From contig JAJXZW010000012.1 in NCBI GenBank assembly GCA_021779855.1, forward strand, positions 1 through 64,000: DNA of 64,000 nt, given 5' to 3'. The notes beneath the pieces are model-generated. The model was given only the letters and a program-made list of their open reading frames with translations. It had not been told where the DNA came from and did no database searches. Source of the DNA: Actinomycetes bacterium (GTDB taxonomy: Bacteria > Actinomycetota > Acidimicrobiia > Acidimicrobiales > RAAP-2). The position numbers were made by a program, and so were the translations under genes. Of this stretch, positions 1-8,214 are shown piece after piece (position 1 is the stretch's first letter; each line of letters starts with the position of its first letter).

Positions 1-171
1 CCCGCGCGCGAGCCGGCCGTCGCGCCGGTGACCGAGGCCGTCCCCTCGGTGCCCGCGCGCGCGGTGCCCCCGCGTCCCAGCCAGACGCCCCCGCCGGCCC
101 CCGCGCCGTCGGGTCGCACCCCGACTATCGGCCAGATGCTGCGCATGGACCAGGGACGCGACGAGGCGTAG
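1..171 (+). CDS. C-terminal tail of a Pro/Ala-rich protein (partial)
   Basis: The frame is open from the window edge to a TAG stop and encodes the last 56 residues of a larger protein. The tail is rich in Pro, Ala and Val and ends with a more ordered segment (TPTIGQMLRMDQGRDEA). It lies just upstream of a DksA-like gene and lspA. In Streptomyces a DivIVA-type gene sits close to that pair, so a DivIVA-like coiled-coil protein with a Pro-rich tail is possible, but this is only an inference from position. I do not recognise the family. Confidence 0.5.
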   Translation, partial: PAREPAVAPVTEAVPSVPARAVPPRPSQTPPPAPAPSGRTPTIGQMLRMDQGRDEA

Positions 172-188
172 CCCTCGCCCCCGGCTGG

Positions 189-194
189 TAGGGT
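189..194 (+). promoter_or_regulatory. Predicted -10 (TAGGGT) for the DksA-like gene
   Basis: TAGGGT lies in the short gap after the upstream stop. Transcription from about 201 would give a 26-nt leader that contains the AGGAG ribosome site at 217-221. Confidence 0.45.
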
Positions 195-226
195 CTCCGC
201 TCACCCGTCACGGTAGAGGAGTGGAG

Positions 227-1228
227 ATGGCCGCCAGCTCGAAGACCACGTCCAAGGCAGCGTCGAAGAAGGCCCCGGCGAAGAGGGCGGCCAAGGCCAC
301 CGCCAAGGCCCCGGCGAAGAAGGGCGCCAAGGTCCCCGCGGCGAGGGCGGCCGCCCAGAAGGAGCGCGAGGCCAAGGCCAAGGCCGCGGCGAAGGCGACG
401 GCCGCCAAGGAGCGCGAGGCCCGGGCCCGCGCCGCCCAGAAGGAGCGCGAGGCCAAGGCCAAGGCCGCCGCCGCCGCCCAGGCCAAGGCCGCCAGGGAGC
501 GCGAGGCCAAGGCCCGCGCCGCCCAGAAGGAGCGCGAGGCCAAGGCCAAGGCCGCCGCCGCCGCCAAGGCCAAGGCCGCCAGGGAGCGCGAGGCCAAGGC
601 CCGCGCCGCCCAGAAGGAGCGCGAGGCCAAGGCCAAGGCCGCGGCCCGGGCCCGCGAGGTCGCGCGCAAGGCCCGCGAGAAGGCGGCCGTCGAGGCCAAG
701 CGCCAGCGCGAGATCGAGGCGAAGAAGAAGTCCGTCGAGGCCGAGCGTCTGCGCAAGCTGCGCGAGATCGAGCGCCGCGAGGCCGAGGAGCGCAAGCGCC
801 AGGAGCGCCGCGAGGCCGAGGAGCGCAAGCGCCATGAGGCCCTCGAGCGCAAGATGCACTCCAAGCCCTACGCCGAGGACGCCCCCTTCCTCGAGGAGTT
901 GCGCACCCTGCTCGGCGAGACTCGGGCCGCGACCATGCACCAGATCGACATCGCCGAGAGCGAGGCCAACGAGATGCTCGTCGACCGCGAGCGCCTCGAG
1001 TACGACGACGAGGACGGGACCGGGGCGGCGTCGGACATCCAGCGCGACCAGCTCAAGGAGTTCGCGGTGACCCTGCGCACCAAGGTCGACGAGATCGACG
1101 TGGCCCTCGCCCGCGTGGCCGACGGCAGCTACGGGCGCTGCGACGGCTGTTACGAGCCGATCAGTCAGGCCCGCCTGCGCGCGCAACTGCCGGTGTTCAC
1201 CTGCGTCTCGTGCCGCGCCACCGTCTAG
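227..1228 (+). CDS. DksA/TraR zinc-finger protein with a long histone-H1-like Lys/Ala repeat arm
   Basis: This is a 333-residue protein. Residues 1-42 are Lys/Ala/Pro-rich like bacterial histone-H1-like or HU tails (PAKK runs). Residues 43-150 are imperfect 27-29 residue repeats built on KEREAKAKAAA. Residues 150-210 are a highly charged helix, and about 215-333 form the TraR/DksA domain. The zinc finger is intact: Cys305, Cys308, Cys326 and Cys329 (C-x2-C-x17-C-x2-C). Family members act on RNA polymerase through the secondary channel, but are usually 70-150 residues. ATG 227 was chosen because AGGAG ends 5 nt upstream; a GTG at 221 overlaps that site. The end overlaps lspA by 19 nt. The basic arm suggests nucleic-acid binding, which is inference. 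Confidence 0.85.
   Translation: MAASSKTTSKAASKKAPAKRAAKATAKAPAKKGAKVPAARAAAQKEREAKAKAAAKATAAKEREARARAAQKEREAKAKAAAAAQAKAAREREAKARAAQKEREAKAKAAAAAKAKAAREREAKARAAQKEREAKAKAAARAREVARKAREKAAVEAKRQREIEAKKKSVEAERLRKLREIERREAEERKRQERREAEERKRHEALERKMHSKPYAEDAPFLEELRTLLGETRAATMHQIDIAESEANEMLVDRERLEYDDEDGTGAASDIQRDQLKEFAVTLRTKVDEIDVALARVADGSYGRCDGCYEPISQARLRAQLPVFTCVSCRATV
353..640 (+). repeat. Intragenic tandem repeat, 87-nt unit
   Basis: Units begin at 353, 434, 521 and 608. The first step is 81 nt and the next two are exactly 87 nt. The 434-520 and 521-607 copies are nearly identical at the DNA level, which points to recent duplication; the fourth copy is partial. Each unit encodes the QKEREAKAKAAA...REREAKARA pattern. 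Confidence 0.9.
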
Positions 1229-1689
1229 GGGCCCGCGGCACGATCAACCTCGGGGTCGTCGCGGTGGCGCTCAGCGTGACCGCGCTCGATGCGCTCACCA
1301 AGGCCTGGGCCCGCCACGCGTTGACGCACCACGCCGTGCACGTCGTCGGCCCGCTCTGGCTCCGCCTGCACTACAACACGGGGGCCTCGTTCTCGGTGGC
1401 GAGCTCGGGCCCCCTCCTCGTGACCGTGGCCACCGCGGTCGTTGCCGTGGCCGTCGTGGCGGTGGGCCTGCACGCGCGGCGGGGGTGGTCCACCACGGGC
1501 TTCGGGCTGCTCATCGGCGGCGGGGTGGCCAACCTCCTCGACCGGCTCGCCGCGACGCCGCACGCCGTCACCGATTTCGTCGCCGTCGGGAGCTTCCCGG
1601 TCTTCAACCTGGCCGACGCGGCGATCACCGTCGGCTTCGGCGTGCTGGCGGTGGTGGCCCTGCGCGGCCAGAACCTGGCGGCGCGATGA
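1210..1689 (+). CDS. lspA: Lipoprotein signal peptidase (signal peptidase II)
   Basis: LspA cleaves prolipoproteins after lipid attachment to the lipobox cysteine and works in the cytoplasmic membrane. The 159-residue protein has four hydrophobic segments and both catalytic aspartates: Asp111 in NLLDR and Asp136 in FNLAD. The YNTG segment near residue 55 matches the family. The GTG start lies inside the end of the upstream gene, so translation is probably coupled. The end overlaps rluD by 4 nt (ATGA). At least one likely substrate, the lipoprotein at 26925, is in this window. Confidence 0.93.
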   Translation: MPRHRLGARGTINLGVVAVALSVTALDALTKAWARHALTHHAVHVVGPLWLRLHYNTGASFSVASSGPLLVTVATAVVAVAVVAVGLHARRGWSTTGFGLLIGGGVANLLDRLAATPHAVTDFVAVGSFPVFNLADAAITVGFGVLAVVALRGQNLAAR

Positions 1690-2624
1690 CCACCGAGCGG
1701 CTCGACCTGCGCGTCCCCGAGGTGCTGGCCGGCGAGCGGGTCGACCGCGTCGTGGCGACCCTGGCCGAGCGCTCCCGCACCGAGGTGCGCGCCGTGCTCG
1801 AGGCGGGGGGCGTGCGCCTGGACGGTGTCGCGGTGACCCGCGGCGCCACGCCGGTCGCCCCGGGGCAGCGCCTGGAGGTCGACCTGCCGGTGCGCGACGA
1901 CGGGACGGTCGCCCCCGAGCCCGCGGTCGCCGTCTCGGTCGTACTCGAGGACGACGACTTCGTCGTGGTCGACAAGGCGCCCGATCTCGTGGTGCACCCC
2001 GGTGCCGGCCAGCGCCGGGGCACCTTGGTCGCGGGGCTGCTCGCGCGCTACCCCGAGATCGCGGTGCTCGCCGCGCTGGGCGAGCCGGAGCGCCCGGGTG
2101 TCGTCCACCGGCTCGACAAGGGCACCTCGGGGCTGCTGGTCGTGGCGCGCACTGCCACCGGGCTGGCATCGCTGCGCGAGCAGATGGTGACACGGTCCGT
2201 CTCGCGTACCTACACCGCCTTCGTCCAGGGGCACGTGGCCGAGGACCGCGGGGTGGTGGACGCGCCGATCGGGCGCTCGGCCCGCCAGCCCACGGCGATG
2301 GCCGTGCGCGGCGACGGCCGTCCCGCGCGCACTCGCTACCGGGTGCGTGCGCGCTACGACACGCCCTACCCGATGACCGAACTGGAAGTGGAGCTCGAGA
2401 CGGGGCGGACCCACCAGATTCGGGTGCACCTCGCCTCGATCGGCCACCCGGTCGTGAACGACGCGCGCTACGGTCACCGGCGCGACGAGCGGCTCGCCGA
2501 AGGGCGCGTCGCCCTGCACGCGAGCGCGTTGGCCTTCTCCCACCCGCGCACCGGCGAGAGGGTGCGGGTCACCCGTGAGCTCCCCGGCGACCTCGCGACG
2601 CTGCGCGAGGGGGCCTCGGCCTAG
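1686..2624 (+). CDS. rluD: RluD-family 23S rRNA pseudouridine synthase
   Basis: This 312-residue protein has an S4 RNA-binding domain at about residues 15-75 and a pseudouridine synthase domain after it. The signature HRLDKGTSG holds the catalytic Asp144, and the late motif TGRTHQIRVHL is present. It modifies 23S rRNA uridines in the cytoplasm. It is translated from ATG 1686, overlapping the lspA stop, and the lspA-rluD order is standard in Actinobacteria. Its TAG stop shares the CTAG palindrome with the convergent sigma-factor gene. Confidence 0.93.
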   Translation: MTTERLDLRVPEVLAGERVDRVVATLAERSRTEVRAVLEAGGVRLDGVAVTRGATPVAPGQRLEVDLPVRDDGTVAPEPAVAVSVVLEDDDFVVVDKAPDLVVHPGAGQRRGTLVAGLLARYPEIAVLAALGEPERPGVVHRLDKGTSGLLVVARTATGLASLREQMVTRSVSRTYTAFVQGHVAEDRGVVDAPIGRSARQPTAMAVRGDGRPARTRYRVRARYDTPYPMTELEVELETGRTHQIRVHLASIGHPVVNDARYGHRRDERLAEGRVALHASALAFSHPRTGERVRVTRELPGDLATLREGASA

Positions 2625-3475
2625 GCGACCTCGTGGGCCGCGACGACCGAGGCGTCCTGGCGCAGCACGGCCAGGGCCTCGTCCTCGGCGCGGCGCACCC
2701 GGCGCACGCCGATGTCCATCTTGGCCGCGGTCGCCTGCAGCGACAGCGGCGTGGCGCCGTTGAGGCCGAAGCGCAGCGTGATTACCTCGCGCTGGAGGTC
2801 GCTCAACTGGTCGAGGGCCCCGTGGATCTGGTCGTTGATCATCGAGGTCTCGAGGCTGCCGACCCAGTCGTCCTGGCTCGGGGCGACGAGGTCGCCGAGG
2901 GTCGTGGCCGAGTCGGCCGAGGCCGGCTGGTCGAGGCTGGCCGTCACCCCGGCGAGGCCCTTGAGGTTGTCACGCTCGGCCTTGGCCATTCCGGTGGCCT
3001 CGGTGAGCTCGTCGTCGGTGGGCGGGCGGCCGAAGGTCGAGGTGAGCTCGGCCGTGGTCGCCTCGAGCCGCTGGAGCTGCTCGCCGACCTCGAGGGGGAT
3101 GCGGATGGTGCGCCCGTGCTGCTGGACGGCGCGCTGGAGCGCCTGGCGGATCCACCAGGTCGCGTAGGTGGAGAACTTGAAGCCGCGCTCCCAGTCGAAC
3201 TTCTCGACCGCGCGCAGCAGGCCGAAGACGCCCTCTTGGACGAGGTCGACCATCTCGACGCCCCGGTCCTGGTAGCGGCGGGCCCAGTGCAGGACGAGGC
3301 GGAGGTTGGCCGCCACCATCTGCTTCTTGGCCTCCTCGTCCCCGGCGGTGACCCGTTTGGCCAGCTCGACCTGCTCGTCGTAGTTGGGCATGGGGTAGCG
3401 GTCGAGGTCGCGCATCAAGAGGCCGAGCATGTCAGTGGTGTTGACGGCCGACCGGCGGGGGGTGATGGTGCTCAC
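2621..3475 (-). CDS. Sigma-70 family RNA polymerase sigma factor (group 2 type)
   Basis: This 284-residue sigma factor lacks region 1.1. Region 1.2 is at about 14-50, region 2 at 53-120 (the core-binding and -10 recognition helix ends in STYATWWIRQALQRAV), region 3 at 121-200 and region 4 at 215-275. The strong region 2 resembles housekeeping and HrdB/SigB-like factors, so promoters of the usual TANNNT type are expected. GTG 3475 was chosen because AAGGAG lies 5 nt upstream; the frame runs open to 3502 but without a ribosome site. Region 4 (SLQATAAKMDIGVRRVRRAED) is more divergent than region 2. The stop overlaps the rluD stop. Confidence 0.9.
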   Translation of the reverse strand: MSTITPRRSAVNTTDMLGLLMRDLDRYPMPNYDEQVELAKRVTAGDEEAKKQMVAANLRLVLHWARRYQDRGVEMVDLVQEGVFGLLRAVEKFDWERGFKFSTYATWWIRQALQRAVQQHGRTIRIPLEVGEQLQRLEATTAELTSTFGRPPTDDELTEATGMAKAERDNLKGLAGVTASLDQPASADSATTLGDLVAPSQDDWVGSLETSMINDQIHGALDQLSDLQREVITLRFGLNGATPLSLQATAAKMDIGVRRVRRAEDEALAVLRQDASVVAAHEVA

Positions 3476-3547
3476 GGCGACTCCTTGTCTAAGGGGGGCC
3501 AATAGTCTCGCGTCTCACGGATTCATTTCTCCTATGAGCGCCTTAAT

Positions 3548-3553
3548 AATTTA
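3548..3553 (-). promoter_or_regulatory. AT-rich -10 candidate for the sigma-factor gene
   Basis: The gap 3476-3580 holds TAAATTATTAAGG on the minus strand, a sharp AT island in GC-rich DNA. It lies about 70 nt before the GTG start, which would leave a leader of roughly 65 nt. The remaining gap holds no gene. Confidence 0.35.
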
Positions 3554-3580
3554 CCACGGGCCCGGCCCCGGGCGCAAGGA

Positions 3581-4027
3581 TCAGGCGCTGTGGGTGCGCG
3601 CCACGGGCCGTCCGCCCCGGGCCTGGTCGACCATGTCGGCCAGGCTGTAGCTGGCCAGGTGCTCGCGCATGTGGTTGCCCACGTCGGCCCAGACCTCCAG
3701 CAGGACGCACTGGCCCTCGTGGTCGCAGGCCCCGTTGCGGTGGGGCTCGCCGAAGTCGCCGGCGTTGATCGGCCCGTCGACGGCCGCGACGATCTCGGCC
3801 AGGGTGATCGCCCGCGCCGGGCGGGCGAGCACGTAGCCCCCGCCCACGCCGCGCTTGGAGCGCACCAGCCCGGCTCCCTTGAGGCTGAGCAGGATCTGCT
3901 CGAGGTAGGGCTGGGGCAGCCCGGTGCGCTCGGCCAGGTCCCGGACCGAGGTGGGCGAGCCGTCGTCGCGCAGGGCCAGGCTCAACAGGGCCCGACTGGC
4001 GTAGTCGCCACGGGTGGAGACCCTCAC
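3581..4027 (-). CDS. Rrf2-family transcriptional regulator
   Basis: This 148-residue protein has the Rrf2 winged helix at residues 1-60 (MRVSTRGDYASRALLSLAL; LPQPYLEQILLSLKGAGLV) and the long dimer helix at the end. Family members such as IscR, NsrR and RsrR sense Fe-S clusters or redox signals and bind DNA as dimers. The ligand loop keeps Cys101 and Cys107 (C-x5-C), but the position of the usual first cysteine is Pro95. A cluster, if bound, would need another ligand such as Glu94 or His96. The gene has its own leaderless-type promoter and diverges from bpa. Confidence 0.9.
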   Translation of the reverse strand: MRVSTRGDYASRALLSLALRDDGSPTSVRDLAERTGLPQPYLEQILLSLKGAGLVRSKRGVGGGYVLARPARAITLAEIVAAVDGPINAGDFGEPHRNGACDHEGQCVLLEVWADVGNHMREHLASYSLADMVDQARGGRPVARTHSA

Positions 4028-4033
4028 GCCCCC

Positions 4034-4039
4034 ATGCTA
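4034..4039 (-). promoter_or_regulatory. Leaderless-type -10 (TAGCAT) for the Rrf2 gene
   Basis: TAGCAT on the minus strand, a 6-nt spacer, then GTG 4027. Confidence 0.6.
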
Positions 4040-4088
4040 CCGGGACCCCGGCGCGCCCCGGGGGTGACCGAAGGTCCCGAAACTCTGG

Positions 4089-4094
4089 CACACT
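4089..4094 (+). promoter_or_regulatory. Weak leaderless-type -10 (CACACT) for bpa
   Basis: CACACT sits exactly 6 nt before GTG 4101, the same spacing as the better TANNNT sites here, but with C in place of the first T. No ribosome site is visible upstream. Confidence 0.35.
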
Positions 4095-4100
4095 GGCCCG

Positions 4101-4598
4101 GTGAGCGACGCCGAAACACCCCAGACCCCGACGAGCGAGCCGGTCGGACCCGACGTGGTCCTGCCCCCCGGGGAGGAGCCCCAGAGTCCCGGGGAGGGGG
4201 AGGCCACCGACTACATCAGCCAGCCGGCCAAGGTGATGCGCATCGGCTCGATGGTCAAGACCCTCCTCGACGAGGCGCGCACCGCCCCCCTCGACGAGGC
4301 CGGCCGGACCCGCCTGCGCGAGATCTATCAGACATCGGTCGAGGAGCTCTCCGGGGCGCTCTCGCCCGACCTGCGCACCGAGCTCGGGCGCATGACCCTG
4401 CCCTTCGCCGCCGAGGTCCCCTCGGAGTCCGAGCTGCGCGTCGCCCAGGCCCAGCTGGTCGGGTGGCTCGAGGGGCTCTTCCACGGGATCCAGGCCTCCC
4501 TCTTCGCCCAGCAGGCGGCCGCCGCGGCGCAGTTGGAGAAGATGCGCGACCGCTCCCTCCCGCCCGGGCCCGACGCTCGGGCCGGGACGTACCTCTAG
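4101..4598 (+). CDS. bpa: Bacterial proteasome activator (Bpa/PafE)
   Basis: This 165-residue protein matches mycobacterial Bpa/PafE from about residue 38 on: QPAKVMRIGSM, the APLDEAGRTRLREI helix, PSESELRVAQAQLVGWLEGLFHGIQ and a C-terminal helix. The C-terminus is GTYL, equivalent to the GQYL tail that docks into the 20S proteasome alpha-ring and opens its gate. In Mycobacterium the protein forms a ring and drives ATP-independent degradation, for example of the heat-shock repressor HspR. Its presence implies a 20S proteasome elsewhere in the genome. The acidic, Pro-rich first 35 residues are expected to be disordered. Confidence 0.92.
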   Translation: MSDAETPQTPTSEPVGPDVVLPPGEEPQSPGEGEATDYISQPAKVMRIGSMVKTLLDEARTAPLDEAGRTRLREIYQTSVEELSGALSPDLRTELGRMTLPFAAEVPSESELRVAQAQLVGWLEGLFHGIQASLFAQQAAAAAQLEKMRDRSLPPGPDARAGTYL

Positions 4599-4625
4599 GG
4601 GGCTAGCCTTCGAAATCCCATCGGT

Positions 4626-4631
4626 GTAGTT
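4626..4631 (+). promoter_or_regulatory. Predicted -10 (TAGTTT) for dnaE
   Basis: TAGTTT in the 55-nt gap after bpa. The start at about 4638 would leave a 16-nt leader made almost entirely of the purine-rich GGAGAGGAGG ribosome site. Confidence 0.45.
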
Positions 4632-4653
4632 TGCGCAGGAGAGGAGGTCGCCG

Positions 4654-7600
4654 GTGCCCGACGGGTTCGTCCACCTGCACAACCACACCGAGTACTCGAT
4701 GCTCGACGGCGCGGCGCGCATCGAGGAGCTCGTGCTCGCGGCCAAGGCCGACGGCCAGCGCGCCCTCGCGATCACCGACCACGGCAACCTCTACGGCGTC
4801 ATCGACTTCTACCAGACGTGCCGCGCGCACGGGGTCACGCCGGTGCTGGGTCTCGAGGCCTACATGGCGGCCACGAGCCGCTTCGACCGGCCGGCGCGCC
4901 GTGGCCGCATCGACGACACCGGCGGCGAGACCGAGGGGGGCCAGAAGCTCTACCACCACCTGACGCTGCTCGCCATGACCGACGAGGGCTACCGCAACCT
5001 GCGCGAGCTCTCGTCGCTGGCCTTCCTGGAGGGCTACTACTACAAGCCTCGCGTCGACTGGGAGCTGCTCGAGCGCCACGCCGAGGGGCTGGTGGCGACC
5101 TCGGGCTGCCTGGGCGGGGTCGTCCTGCAGGCCCTGCTCCAAGACGACTACGGGCGGGCGCGCGAGCTCGGGGGGCGCCTGCAGGGGATCTTCGGCCGCG
5201 AGAACTTCTTCATCGAGCTCCAGGACCACGGCCAGCCCGAGCAGCGCCGGACCAACCCGCGGCTGGTTGAGCTCGCCCGCGACCTCGGGGCGCCGCTGCT
5301 CGCCACCAACGACCTGCACTACGTGCGCCCGGGCGACGCCGAGATGCACGACGCGCTCTTGTGCATCGGTACCGGCGCCCGGGTCTCGGACCCGGACCGC
5401 TTCCGGTTCCAGAGCGACCAGCACTACCTCAAGACCGCGGCCGAGATGCGCGAGCTCTTCTCCGAGCTGCCCGAGGCCTGCGACAACACGCTGCTCGTCG
5501 CCGAGCGGGCCGGGGTCACGATCGACTTCGACAACGACGCGCTGCCGGAGTTCCCGTTGCCGGCGGGCTACCTCGACCTCTCGCACAAAGACGGCGCCGC
5601 GCGTTACCTACGCGACCTCGCCTACCAGGGGGCCCGGGAGCGCTACGGCCACGACCTCTCCGACGCGGTGCGCGAGCGCCTGGAGTACGAGCTCTCGGTG
5701 ATCGGGGAGATGGGATTCGCCGACTACTTCCTCGTCGTGTGGGACCTGATCCGCCACGCCCGCGAGAGGCGGATCCGCGTCGGTCCGGGCCGGGGGTCGG
5801 CCGCGGGGTGCTGCGTCGCGTACTGCCTGCGCATCGTCGACATCGACCCCATCGCCAACGGGCTCATCTTCGAGCGCTTCTTGAACCCCGGGCGCAAGCA
5901 GATGCCCGACATCGACATGGACTTCGACGAGCGCTTCCGCGGCGACATGATCCGCTACGCCGCCGAGCGCTACGGCGCCGACCACGTCGCCCAGATCATC
6001 ACCTTCTCCACGATCAAGGCGCGCGCCGCGGTGCGCGACGCCGCTCGCGTGCTCGGCTACCCGCCCCAGCTCGGCGACAAGATCGCCAAGGCCATGCCCC
6101 CGCTCGTCATGGGCCAGGACCTCCCCCTCGAGGCGTGCTTCGCCCCGACGCCGGGCTACGAGGGCCGCTTCGCCGAGGCGGCCGAGCTGCGGGCCCTCTA
6201 CGGGAGCGATCCCGAGGTCCGCCACGTGGTCGACGTCGCCAAGGGCTTCGTGGACAAGCGCCGCCAGGACGGGATCCACGCGGCGGCGGTCGTGATCACG
6301 AAGGACCCCGTGCTCGCCTACGTCCCGGTCCAGCGCAAGAGCGGCCCCAACGCCGCGGGCGACGACGCCCCGATCGTCACCCAGTACGAGGCGACCGCCA
6401 TCGAGAAGCTCGGCCTGTTGAAGATGGACTTCCTCGGGCTGCGCAACCTGGCGATCATCGAGCGCACGCTCGACCACATCGAGCGCCGTCACGGCGAACG
6501 CGTCGATATCGACCGGGTGCCCCTCGACGACCCGGCCGTCTTCGAGATGCTGCGCCAGGGGAGCTCGATCGGGATCTTCCAGCTCGAGGGCGACAAGATG
6601 CGCCAGCTCATGCGCCGGCTCGCGCCGACGTCCTTCGACGACATCGCCGCCCTGAACGCGCTGTATCGGCCGGGACCCCTCAGCGAGAACGTCCACAACG
6701 ACTACGCCGACCGCAAGAACGGTCGCCAGCGGGTCACCTACGACCACCCCGACCTCGAGGCGATACTCGGCGAGACCTACGGGCTGATGATCTACCAAGA
6801 GGACATCATGCGCGTCGCCACCACGGTGGCCGGGTTCTCGATGACCGAGGCCGACGACCTGCGCAAGGCCTGTTCGAAGAAGATCAAGGAGATGATCCAG
6901 GCCCAGCGGGCCAAGTTCGAAGAGGGCGCCGAGCGCCAGGGCTACGGCCGGGCGCTGGGCAAGGCCATCTTCGACAAGATCGAGCCCTTCGCCGACTACG
7001 CCTTCAACAAGAGCCACGCCTACGGCTACGCGCTGGTGGGCTACCAGAACGCCTGGCTCAAGGCCCACTACCCGGTCGAGTACATGGCGGCGCTGCTGAC
7101 CTCGTTCCGCGAGGACAAGGACAAGTCCGCGCTCTACCTCAACGAGGCCCGCCAGATGGGGATCACGGTCGGCGTGCCCGACGTCAACGCCTCCTTCGCC
7201 GACTACACGCCCTCACCGAGCGAAGAGCGGACGATCCTGTTCGGGATGGCCGCGGTGCGCAACGTCGGCGAGGGCCTCGTGGAGCGGATCGTCCACGAGC
7301 GCGAGGCCCACGGGCCCTTCGCCTCGGTCTACGACTTCGTGCGCCGCGTCGACCCGGTGGTGCTGAACCGGCGCACCCTGGAGTCCCTCGTCAAGGCCGG
7401 CGCGTTCGACTCCTTCGGGGTGAGCCGACGGGGCCTGCTGCTCGCCGTCGACGAGATCGTGGAGCTGACGCTCGCGCGCCGAAAGGACCTGTCGCTCGGC
7501 ATCTCCACCCTCTTCGCCGCGCTCGGGGGCGAGGGCGGCGACGACTGGGAGGGGACCGAGGTGCCGATCCCGCCCGAGGAGTTCGACACTCCCGTCAAGC

Positions 7601-8214
7601 TCGACTTCGAGCGCGAGATGCTCGGCACCTACGTCTCGGACCACCCGCTCTACGGGGTCCAGGCGGCGCTGGCCCAGCGCACCGACGGCTCGCTGGGCGA
7701 GATCCGCGAGCGGGCCGAGGAGATCGCTCGCGCCGGCCGGCCCGTCACCGTCGGGGGGCTGTTGAGCGAGGTCCAGCTCCGCCAGACCAAGGCGGGGCGC
7801 ACCTACGCGCGGGTGGTGCTCGAGGACCTCGGGGGCTCGCTCGAGGTGAACTTCTCGGCGGCGAGCTTCGAGCGCTTCAGCGGCTTCCTCGTGAAGGACA
7901 ACGTCGTGCTGATGCGGGTGCGGCCCAACGAGGGCGACGAGGACCTGCGCTTCAGCGCCGTCGACGTGGAGGCCTTCGCCCAGTCGTCGGGGGCCGGCGA
8001 ACTGCGGCTCTCGTTGCGGCCCGAGGACCTCACGGCCCGGTCGATCGCGACGTTGCGCGAGATCCTGGCGCGCTACCCGGGCCCGAGCCCGGTCGTGGTC
8101 GACACCGGCGCCGCCGGCAAGGTCTTCCGGCTCGGGCCCGACTACACCGTCGACATCGCCGGGGTGGTGGCCGAGCTGCGCAGCGAGTTCGGCCGCCGGG
8201 TCATCTCGGCCTAG
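4654..8214 (+). CDS. dnaE: DNA polymerase III alpha subunit (DnaE1 type)
   Basis: This 1186-residue protein is the replicative polymerase catalytic subunit. The N-terminal PHP domain starts FVHLHNHTEYSML and has TDHGN at about residue 40. The polymerase palm carries the two-aspartate motif PDIDMDFD near residue 420. Helix-hairpin-helix motifs follow near residue 900, and an OB fold lies near 1030-1100 (RPVTVGGLLSEVQLRQTKAG). The PHP metal ligands look intact. In mycobacterial DnaE1 this domain does the proofreading, so the same is likely here (inference). GTG 4654 is preceded by GGAGAGGAGG. Length is normal for the family. Confidence 0.97.
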   Translation: MPDGFVHLHNHTEYSMLDGAARIEELVLAAKADGQRALAITDHGNLYGVIDFYQTCRAHGVTPVLGLEAYMAATSRFDRPARRGRIDDTGGETEGGQKLYHHLTLLAMTDEGYRNLRELSSLAFLEGYYYKPRVDWELLERHAEGLVATSGCLGGVVLQALLQDDYGRARELGGRLQGIFGRENFFIELQDHGQPEQRRTNPRLVELARDLGAPLLATNDLHYVRPGDAEMHDALLCIGTGARVSDPDRFRFQSDQHYLKTAAEMRELFSELPEACDNTLLVAERAGVTIDFDNDALPEFPLPAGYLDLSHKDGAARYLRDLAYQGARERYGHDLSDAVRERLEYELSVIGEMGFADYFLVVWDLIRHARERRIRVGPGRGSAAGCCVAYCLRIVDIDPIANGLIFERFLNPGRKQMPDIDMDFDERFRGDMIRYAAERYGADHVAQIITFSTIKARAAVRDAARVLGYPPQLGDKIAKAMPPLVMGQDLPLEACFAPTPGYEGRFAEAAELRALYGSDPEVRHVVDVAKGFVDKRRQDGIHAAAVVITKDPVLAYVPVQRKSGPNAAGDDAPIVTQYEATAIEKLGLLKMDFLGLRNLAIIERTLDHIERRHGERVDIDRVPLDDPAVFEMLRQGSSIGIFQLEGDKMRQLMRRLAPTSFDDIAALNALYRPGPLSENVHNDYADRKNGRQRVTYDHPDLEAILGETYGLMIYQEDIMRVATTVAGFSMTEADDLRKACSKKIKEMIQAQRAKFEEGAERQGYGRALGKAIFDKIEPFADYAFNKSHAYGYALVGYQNAWLKAHYPVEYMAALLTSFREDKDKSALYLNEARQMGITVGVPDVNASFADYTPSPSEERTILFGMAAVRNVGEGLVERIVHEREAHGPFASVYDFVRRVDPVVLNRRTLESLVKAGAFDSFGVSRRGLLLAVDEIVELTLARRKDLSLGISTLFAALGGEGGDDWEGTEVPIPPEEFDTPVKLDFEREMLGTYVSDHPLYGVQAALAQRTDGSLGEIRERAEEIARAGRPVTVGGLLSEVQLRQTKAGRTYARVVLEDLGGSLEVNFSAASFERFSGFLVKDNVVLMRVRPNEGDEDLRFSAVDVEAFAQSSGAGELRLSLRPEDLTARSIATLREILARYPGPSPVVVDTGAAGKVFRLGPDYTVDIAGVVAELRSEFGRRVISA

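Noticed and set aside
353-640. Regular 87-nt repeats as a possible CRISPR array
   Set aside because: The repeats are contiguous without unique spacers, are in frame, and encode protein repeats.
125-1186. Long open frames on the strand opposite the DksA-like gene (Leu/Gly-rich repeats)
   Set aside because: They mirror the Lys/Ala repeat in GC-rich DNA and have no recognisable domain. The plus strand has an intact zinc-finger protein with a ribosome site.
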